Shown piece by piece: positions 58,643 through 64,000 of a stretch of DNA of 64,000 bases. This DNA is from Qipengyuania vulgaris (GTDB lineage: Bacteria; Pseudomonadota; Alphaproteobacteria; Sphingomonadales; Sphingomonadaceae). The DNA is taken from positions 1 through 64,000 of the forward strand of contig CCSI01000007.1 of the NCBI GenBank assembly GCA_000756795.1, written 5' to 3'. The position numbers and the translations under genes were made by a program. The notes below the pieces were generated by a model that saw only the letters and a list, made by a program, of their open reading frames with translations, had not been told where the DNA came from and did not search any database. The number at the start of each line of letters is the position of its first letter. The stretch's first letter is position 1.

Positions 58643-58828
58643 ATGATCAAGAACTTCCTTCGTGACGAGTCGGGTGCTTCGGCAGCTGAATACGCTCTCA
58701 TTCTCGCCATCGTCGGCGCAGCCATCGCAACCGCGATGCTCCTGCTCGGCGGCGAAATCCGCGACTCGATCGTGAACGCAGAACAGCAGATCCAGAACGG
58801 CCAAGGCAACCTCGCCGCTCCCGACTAA
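58643..58828 (+). CDS. flp: Flp-type IVb pilin
   Basis: This is the main subunit of Tad/Flp pili, used for surface attachment. The 61-residue prepilin has a short basic leader with a prepilin-peptidase site after Gly11 (ESG then ASAAEYALIL). The conserved Glu lies at position +5 and is followed by Tyr. One hydrophobic helix and a Gln/Asn-rich tail follow. GGGGTA precedes the ATG at 58643. A strong terminator-like hairpin follows before cpaB. Confidence 0.95.
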   Translation: MIKNFLRDESGASAAEYALILAIVGAAIATAMLLLGGEIRDSIVNAEQQIQNGQGNLAAPD

Positions 58829-58844
58829 GTTCGGAAATCGAATT

Positions 58845-58879
58845 CCGCCCCTCCCCTATTTCGGGTGAGGGGCGGTTTT
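58845..58879 (+). terminator. Terminator/attenuator between flp and cpaB
   Basis: CCGCCCCTC (58845-58853) and GAGGGGCGG (58867-58875) form a 9-bp stem followed by TTTT. It would end most flp transcripts, allowing pilin to be made in excess over the assembly proteins. Confidence 0.85.
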
Positions 58880-58957
58880 CAGCTGCGAATACAGAAAAAA
58901 TAGTGTATTGGTGGCCTGGGCGCAGACGAGTTCTATTGCTCAAAGGGGGGCGGAACG

Positions 58958-59884
58958 ATGCGAGGACGTAATCTCGTAATTCTCGGAATTGCCGTAGTCA
59001 TCGGACTAGTGGCGGTCTTCTTGGCCAATTCCTATTTCAGTGGCATCCAGGAGCGTGAAGAGCGCAGGGCCGAGGAGTTGCGCATGGCGCGCATCGTCGT
59101 CGCTACACAGGATGTAGCATTCGGCACCCGGATAACCGATACGAATACACGCCTGGTCAACTGGCCGGGGGATTCGGTGCCGCAAGGCGCCTTCACCAGC
59201 ATTCAGGAAGCAACGGCCGGCGGCCGTGTCGCACTTCGCCCGATGACTGTGGGCGAGCCGGTCCTGGCCAGCAAGGTCAGCGGTTCGGACGGACGCGCCA
59301 CGCTTGCTTCCAACCTTCCCGAAGATATGCGCGCGGTCGCCATTCCGATCGATAGCGTCGCAGGTGTGGGCGGCTTCGTTCGTCCCGGCGACGTGGTCGA
59401 CGTGATCCTGACCCGCCAGATACCGGGTGAAGGTTCGGCCGCGCAGGACAAGATGTCCACCGTGGTCCTCGAAAACGTTCTCGTGCTCGCGACCGGCCTT
59501 GTTGCCGACGAGCAGAATACCGAACCAGCCGTCAATCCCACCGCTACGCTGCAAACCGATCTGTTCGGCGCGCAGAAGCTGGCGCTGGCACGCGAGGTCG
59601 GGACCTTCACCCTGGCTCTGCGCAATGTCGAGAACCAGGAAGTCGGCGCAACCGAAACCGTGGTCGCGCGCGACCTCGGCGGCGAGAACCTGCGCATTTA
59701 TGGTCGTCGCGGAGGCGGCAATGCAGTTCCCGCCCAGACCCAGCCGGTCATCAACCTGACACCCGCCATGCTCGGCGGCCAGTCTCAGGCAGCCCGTGCC
59801 TCAACCACGCGCAGCCGCCCTCGCGGTCCTACGATGAGCATCGTACGCGGCACCGAGGCCCAGTCTTATGAAGTGGAGCGTTAA
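58958..59884 (+). CDS. cpaB: Flp pilus assembly protein CpaB/RcpC
   Basis: The 308-residue periplasmic protein has one N-terminal membrane helix (about 5-27) and a SAF domain (about 45-110) with IVVATQDVAFGTRITDTNTRLVNWP. A CpaB/RcpC domain follows, containing AVAIPIDSVAGVGGFVRPGDVVDVILTR. CpaB helps assemble or stabilise the pilus secretin. The secretin gene starts one base after its stop. Confidence 0.94.
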   Translation: MRGRNLVILGIAVVIGLVAVFLANSYFSGIQEREERRAEELRMARIVVATQDVAFGTRITDTNTRLVNWPGDSVPQGAFTSIQEATAGGRVALRPMTVGEPVLASKVSGSDGRATLASNLPEDMRAVAIPIDSVAGVGGFVRPGDVVDVILTRQIPGEGSAAQDKMSTVVLENVLVLATGLVADEQNTEPAVNPTATLQTDLFGAQKLALAREVGTFTLALRNVENQEVGATETVVARDLGGENLRIYGRRGGGNAVPAQTQPVINLTPAMLGGQSQAARASTTRSRPRGPTMSIVRGTEAQSYEVER

Positions 59885-59885
59885 G

Positions 59886-61346
59886 ATGAAACAGCTCAAA
59901 ACGCCCATCGCCGCCCTCGCCCTCGCGCTTGCCGGAACCGCGCTGGTCCCGACTGCAGCGCAGGCCCAGGTCTCTGGCGACAACGGCATGTCTATGCATG
60001 CCGGCACAGTGGAACTTGCCGTAAACAAGAGCCAGGTCCTTACGGCAGACACTGCCATCGACCGCGCCATGATCGGTAATGACGAAATTGCCGATATCCT
60101 GCCGGTATCGACCAATTCCATTTACGTGCTCGGCAAGGAAGTGGGGACGACCTCGCTTACCCTTTACGACCGTAGCAATCGCGTGATTGCTGTGATGGAC
60201 ATTTCGGTGGGACCCGATGTGGCGGGCCTTCGCGAACAGATGACGCAACTGATGCCCGGCCAACCGGTGCAGACACGCGTATCCAATGGCGCCATCGTCC
60301 TCTCGGGAACGGTTAGCGATGCGGGTGTTGCAGACCGCGCAGTCCAGCTTGCCCGCGCCTATGCCCCGGAAGAAAAAATCGTCAATTTGATGCAGCTCGG
60401 CGGCAGCCAGCAGGTCATGCTAGAAGTGCGCTTTGCAGAAGTATCGCGCAGTGTCGGCAAGGACCTTGGGGTTAGCAGCTTTATCACCGGTGGCCGCGTT
60501 GCCGGCGCAACCGGTAATGGCGCGGGCCTTCCGGGTGGTGCCTACGGAGGAATTGGCGGAGGCCGGAATCCGTTCCAGATCGACAGCATCCAGGGCGGCT
60601 TCGGCATTGTCGGCCGCGCGTTCAGCGACGTGCTGGGCGTCGATATCGACCTGTTCATCGACGCACTCGAGGAAAAGGGCATGGCCAAGACTCTGGCCGA
60701 GCCGACCCTGATCGCTCTTTCGGGCGAAACTGCTTCTTTCCTCGCGGGGGGTGAATTCCCCATTCCTGTCGTTCAGGCCGGAGGCGGCGGGGGGCAGGAC
60801 GGCGGCAATTCGGTTACGGTCGAATTCAAGCCGTTCGGTGTGAGCCTCGGTTTCACACCTACGGTCCTGTCGGACAAGGTCATCAACCTGGTCGTCCAGC
60901 CCGAAGTGTCTTCGATCGACCCGACGGCCTCGATCAACATCAACGGCCTGCAGATCCCCGGGCTCCAGACTCGCAGGGCGAACACGGTTCTCGAGCTGCG
61001 TGACGGTGAAAGCTTCGCGATTGCCGGTCTCCTGCAACGCGATTTCAAGACCACGGTCAATCAGGTGCCACTACTAGGCTCGATCCCGATCATCGGTTCG
61101 CTCTTCCGCTCGACCTCGTTCCAGCGCGGCGAAACCGAACTCCTGATCGTGGTGACTCCTCGTTTGGTGGCACCGATCAAGCCCGAACAGGTTCGCTTGC
61201 CGACCGACCGGGTCTACGATCCCAGTGAGGCCGATGTCCTGCTGCTCGATGGCGAAGGCTACAAGCCCCGCCCGCTCGAACCCATCACCGGCGACGTGCC
61301 GGCGGATGCCACTCCCGCAACGGAAGGTGACGATTATGACTATTGA
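59886..61346 (+). CDS. cpaC: Tad pilus secretin CpaC/RcpA
   Basis: This is the outer-membrane channel of the Tad pilus. The 486-residue protein has a signal peptide ending AQA-Q (about 27) and an N-terminal pilus-formation domain (VELAVNKSQVLTADTAIDRAMIGNDEIADI). A BON-like region (SNGAIVLSGTVSD) precedes the secretin core, which has VMLEVRFAEVSRSVGKDLGV, EPTLIALSGETASFLAGGEFPIP and ending TELLIVVTPRLV. The ATG at 59886 is used because an upstream ATG at 59868 falls inside cpaB. Confidence 0.95.
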   Translation: MKQLKTPIAALALALAGTALVPTAAQAQVSGDNGMSMHAGTVELAVNKSQVLTADTAIDRAMIGNDEIADILPVSTNSIYVLGKEVGTTSLTLYDRSNRVIAVMDISVGPDVAGLREQMTQLMPGQPVQTRVSNGAIVLSGTVSDAGVADRAVQLARAYAPEEKIVNLMQLGGSQQVMLEVRFAEVSRSVGKDLGVSSFITGGRVAGATGNGAGLPGGAYGGIGGGRNPFQIDSIQGGFGIVGRAFSDVLGVDIDLFIDALEEKGMAKTLAEPTLIALSGETASFLAGGEFPIPVVQAGGGGGQDGGNSVTVEFKPFGVSLGFTPTVLSDKVINLVVQPEVSSIDPTASININGLQIPGLQTRRANTVLELRDGESFAIAGLLQRDFKTTVNQVPLLGSIPIIGSLFRSTSFQRGETELLIVVTPRLVAPIKPEQVRLPTDRVYDPSEADVLLLDGEGYKPRPLEPITGDVPADATPATEGDDYDY

Positions 61347-61638
61347 GCCAAAACGCCTTGCCCTGCTCGGCCTCGCGGCCATGTCGGTCAGCGCCTGCAT
61401 GAACAACGACGGCCGCCTCGACCTCACGCAGGGCGACCCTTCATGGGGTGAGGCCAATCGCGCCACCATGGCAGCGCAGGTGGTGGACCCGTCGCCGGAG
61501 TACGAGAACCCCATCCCGCCCACTTCGGCCAGCAACGCCGTGCGCGCAGCCGACGCCTATCGCGCTGGCGAGGTTGAAGAACTCGAGAGTCTCAGCACGA
61601 CGGAATCCGTCGGCGGTGGCGGTGGTGGCGGAAGTTAA
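61336..61638 (+). CDS. Small pilus-locus lipoprotein in the CpaD position
   Basis: The 100-residue protein has a lipoprotein-like signal ending VSAC (Cys20) and a polar linker with Pro-rich PSPEYENPIPPTSASNAVRAADAYRAGEVEEL. The tail ends in seven glycines and Ser. Its start overlaps cpaC by 11 bases. CpaD, a secretin-associated lipoprotein, is normally encoded here and is about twice as long. This may be a shortened CpaD-like protein or an unrelated pilotin; sequence similarity to CpaD is not obvious. Confidence 0.7.
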   Translation: MTIEPKRLALLGLAAMSVSACMNNDGRLDLTQGDPSWGEANRATMAAQVVDPSPEYENPIPPTSASNAVRAADAYRAGEVEELESLSTTESVGGGGGGGS

Positions 61639-61660
61639 GCCAGTTCAGCGAGTATGTATC

Positions 61661-63226
61661 ATGAAAGCGATATCCTATAGGCGATTCAGGAGCGACGAGG
61701 CCGGCGCGGTGGCTGCCACCTATGCGCTTGCGTTGATTCCCCTGATTGCCTTCGCGGGTCTCGCATTCGATTACGCCCGACTGATGGGCGTCGACAGCGA
61801 ACTCCAGAACGGCGCCGACCAGGCCGCGCTGGCGGGAGCTACCCAGCTCGACGGGCAGGCAGGCGCTTGTGAGCGCGCGGCCAATGCGGCCTCGGGCATG
61901 CTGCAGAACCTTGTCATGATGGCTGCAGAGAGCAACCTCGTCACCTTGACGAGCGAGACGGCTTGCGACGCGGCGGGTCAGATCCGGTTCTACCAGGACA
62001 AGGAAAAGTCCAATCCGGCGACTACCGACGCCAATGCGCGCTATATCGAAGTAATCGTCGACACCCGCTCGGTCGACTATGCACTCATTCCGATAACCGG
62101 TCGTCTGGCATCGGGCCAGATTGGCGGCGTTGCCTTCGCCGGTCTTGGCTCTGCCATTTGCAAGGTGCCGCCGGTGATGATGTGCAATCCCGCCGAAGAC
62201 ACGGACCCGCAATTCACCACCGCCAACTATGTCGGAAAGGGCATCCGCCTGATCACCCAGGATGGCGGCGGGACCTATGGCAAAGGTGTCTTTGGCTATC
62301 TCGAAACCGATGCTGGATCGGGAGCAAATGTTACCAAGCAGCTGATCGGTTCGCGTGACATTCCCGGCAATTGCGTGCCCACTGACGGGGCCGATATCAA
62401 ACCCGGTTTGCAAGTCGTCGTCATGGACTTCCTGAACACCCGCTTCGACATCTATGCCAATGGCCTAAATGTCGTGTGCGGTCAGGACAAATCCAATTGT
62501 CCGCCCTCCGCCAATTCGAAGAATGATTACCTGAAAGGCAATGGCGCGGGCTGCGGCATCGTGACCGGCGGCGGCTCGAACGGGTGGTTGCAAGGTTCGG
62601 TGCCTTATCGCCCCACATCGAAGGACGTGCCGCTCGACCCGACCGTAGCGGCCGGTCTTTCGCCGATGGGCTATCCGCGGGACATGTGCCATGCGGTCAG
62701 CAAGCTCGGTCAATGCGCCGGAGACAAGATTGGCGACGGCGTCTGGGATCGGCGCGCCTATTTCCTGTCGAACTCGGCGAACTGGAGCTGGCCGTTCAGC
62801 ATGTCATCGGTGTTCGGCACGGAAACCCCGACGCGTTACCAGGTCTATAAATACGAAGCTGAAAACCCCTCCACCAGAATGCGGACGCAGGGAGATGTTG
62901 GTACGTCTTCGCTGACAGCGCATAGCGCGCCTGTCTGCGTCACACCCGGCGTCCCGGTCGCAGACACGGTTCCCGACCGCCGCGTACTGTCGGTGGCGGT
63001 GATCAATTGTGAGACCAACAATGTCGGTCCCAGCACCGATGACGCGCCGATCCAGAAATATGTCGACGTCTTCCTCGTCGAGCCGAGCGCCAATCGCGGA
63101 ACCGGCTCGAATGCCATCACCGAGAAAAGCGACGTCTATGTGGAGGTCATCGGCGAAACCTCGCTTGGTGGCGGGGCAACAGAAGGACAGAACATCAAGA
63201 AAGATGTTCCGTATCTTATCGAATGA
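61661..63226 (+). CDS. TadG-like pilus assembly protein
   Basis: The 521-residue protein starts with a TadG-type N-terminal segment: a charged leader, then GAVAATYALALIPLIAFAGLAFDYARLMGVDSELQNGADQAALAGA. A large periplasmic region with six or more Cys residues follows. TadG-like proteins are tail-anchored minor components of the Tad system. The ATG at 61661 is chosen because the upstream frame overlaps the small lipoprotein gene. It overlaps the TadE-like gene by four bases. Confidence 0.85.
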   Translation: MKAISYRRFRSDEAGAVAATYALALIPLIAFAGLAFDYARLMGVDSELQNGADQAALAGATQLDGQAGACERAANAASGMLQNLVMMAAESNLVTLTSETACDAAGQIRFYQDKEKSNPATTDANARYIEVIVDTRSVDYALIPITGRLASGQIGGVAFAGLGSAICKVPPVMMCNPAEDTDPQFTTANYVGKGIRLITQDGGGTYGKGVFGYLETDAGSGANVTKQLIGSRDIPGNCVPTDGADIKPGLQVVVMDFLNTRFDIYANGLNVVCGQDKSNCPPSANSKNDYLKGNGAGCGIVTGGGSNGWLQGSVPYRPTSKDVPLDPTVAAGLSPMGYPRDMCHAVSKLGQCAGDKIGDGVWDRRAYFLSNSANWSWPFSMSSVFGTETPTRYQVYKYEAENPSTRMRTQGDVGTSSLTAHSAPVCVTPGVPVADTVPDRRVLSVAVINCETNNVGPSTDDAPIQKYVDVFLVEPSANRGTGSNAITEKSDVYVEVIGETSLGGGATEGQNIKKDVPYLIE

Positions 63227-63717
63227 AGAATGTTCGCACCTTCCTTCGCGATACGCGCGGCGCTGCAGCGGCCGAAATGGCGCTGATGATCCCCTTCCTC
63301 GTGGTGCTGATGTATGGTGCCTTCGAAGCAGGGCACTTCTTTTACACCGAACAGAAGGTCATCAAGGCCGTACGCGAAGGCGCGCGCTATGCTGGCCGCC
63401 TGCCATTTTCCAATTTTCCCTGCGGCGGAACCGCCAACACCGTCGCTGTCGGCCAGGTGCAGAAGGTTACGCGCACCGGTACGCTGACCGGAACCGTGTC
63501 GCGCGTCCCGAACATGGTCGATGCGGATGTCACCGTTACCCATCGCTGCGATGCCAGCTGGGACGGTCAGGGCATTTACAAGGGCACCACCGGCGGCGCG
63601 CCTATCGTCCGCGTACAGGCGCGTGCCGATTACGCCTCGCTCTTCAACACGCTCGGCTTTATCGACAGCACTTCCAGCGTCTATGCCAGCGCCGAAGCGA
63701 CGGTGAACGGCATATGA
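63223..63717 (+). CDS. TadE-like pseudopilin
   Basis: The 164-residue protein has the TadE pattern RDTRGAAAAEMALMIPFLVVLMYGAFEAGHFFYTEQKVIKAVREGARYA. The short leader ends at Gly before the hydrophobic helix, with Glu at +5, as for prepilin peptidase substrates. The periplasmic part has two Cys residues. Its start and stop each overlap neighbouring Tad genes by four bases. Confidence 0.88.
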   Translation: MKNVRTFLRDTRGAAAAEMALMIPFLVVLMYGAFEAGHFFYTEQKVIKAVREGARYAGRLPFSNFPCGGTANTVAVGQVQKVTRTGTLTGTVSRVPNMVDADVTVTHRCDASWDGQGIYKGTTGGAPIVRVQARADYASLFNTLGFIDSTSSVYASAEATVNGI

Positions 63718-64000
63718 TGAGCTTCGCTTCATATATGCGCGATACGCGCGGCGCCGCGGCAGCCGAGTTCGCTCTCATCGTGCCGCTGATGGTCATCTTC
63801 CTGCTCGGCATCATGGATGTCGGATTTTACGCCTGGACCATCAACCGAGCGGAGAAAGCGACCCAGATGGGCGCGCGCTGGGCCGTCGCGACCGATATGG
63901 TTCCGCAGGACCTCTATAGTTACAGCTACGCCGTGAGCGGTGGCGTTCCGCAGGGGACCACTGTCCCGTCGGACAAATTTCCCGGCGTCACCTGCACGGA
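63714..64000 (+). CDS. Second TadE-like pseudopilin, truncated by the window edge
   Basis: The frame opens MMSFASYMRDTRGAAAAEF and continues ALIVPLMVIFLLGIMDVGFYAW, closely matching the leader and helix of the preceding TadE-like protein. It continues open to the last base. The start at 63714 overlaps the previous stop; an ATG at 63717 is equally possible. Further Tad genes (cpaE, cpaF, tadB, tadC) probably lie beyond the edge, although none can be seen. Confidence 0.85.
   Translation, partial: MMSFASYMRDTRGAAAAEFALIVPLMVIFLLGIMDVGFYAWTINRAEKATQMGARWAVATDMVPQDLYSYSYAVSGGVPQGTTVPSDKFPGVTCT

Overview
This window looks like a chromosomal segment of an alphaproteobacterium, most likely an Erythrobacteraceae-type member of the Sphingomonadales. 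The evidence is high GC with strong codon bias, a divergent secB / Tim44-like pair followed by mltA and an Smr gene, a GapR (DUF2312) homologue beside DUF1244, and a Tad pilus locus beside a LapA-type adhesin. This is inference from gene content only. I found no tRNA, rRNA, CRISPR array, IS element or prophage.

Layout. 1-4.1 kb: peroxide defence (ahpF, katG). 4.2-7.2 kb: a Pr6Pr-like membrane protein and a minus-strand Tim44-like / mltA / smr operon. 7.4-10.6 kb: secB, murJ, trpS. 10.6-15.8 kb: YbjQ-like, small membrane protein, gapR and DUF1244 on minus, pyk and an NTF2-like lipoprotein on plus, a SulP transporter on minus. 15.8-20 kb: gltX, a META-like lipoprotein and a GGDEF-EAL protein on minus. 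20.2-28.8 kb: rpoC and rpoB on minus. 29.1-33.4 kb: an exported PPP-family phosphatase translationally coupled to a CotH-like protein, a DUF4956 protein, a DUF2975 / XRE regulator operon with palindromic operators, and a small acidic lipoprotein. 33.4-34.8 kb: rplJ-rplL on plus, separated from rpoBC by 5 kb and pointing the other way.

34.9-39.9 kb is a mosaic accessory block. It holds GtrA, a large GT-C (STT3-like) membrane protein, a GtrB-like GT2 glycosyltransferase and a SAM methyltransferase. It is bracketed by an intact small membrane-protein gene (34935) and a degraded paralogue with an in-frame amber codon (about 39570-39891). A fragment of a second PagL-like gene lies next to the degraded copy. 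Together these resemble a Gtr-type glycan-modification system.

39.9-57.6 kb starts with a lipoprotein cytochrome c and a PagL-like outer-membrane protein. A complete LapA/LapG-like adhesion system follows: a LapG-type periplasmic cysteine protease, then (minus strand, transcribed from 57.6 kb down) a 2953-residue repeat adhesin, an OmpA-family protein, a TolC-type channel, a type I secretion ABC transporter, an SleB-type cell wall hydrolase and an HlyD-type adaptor. The adhesin has a P-A-A-G motif at residues 112-115, where LapG sites are expected. 57.6-58.6 kb is a 1 kb region shared by the divergent adhesin operon and the Tad (Flp) pilus locus. The Tad locus (flp, cpaB, cpaC, a small lipoprotein, tadG-like, two tadE-like) runs off the right edge. 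So two surface-attachment machines start from the same intergenic region.
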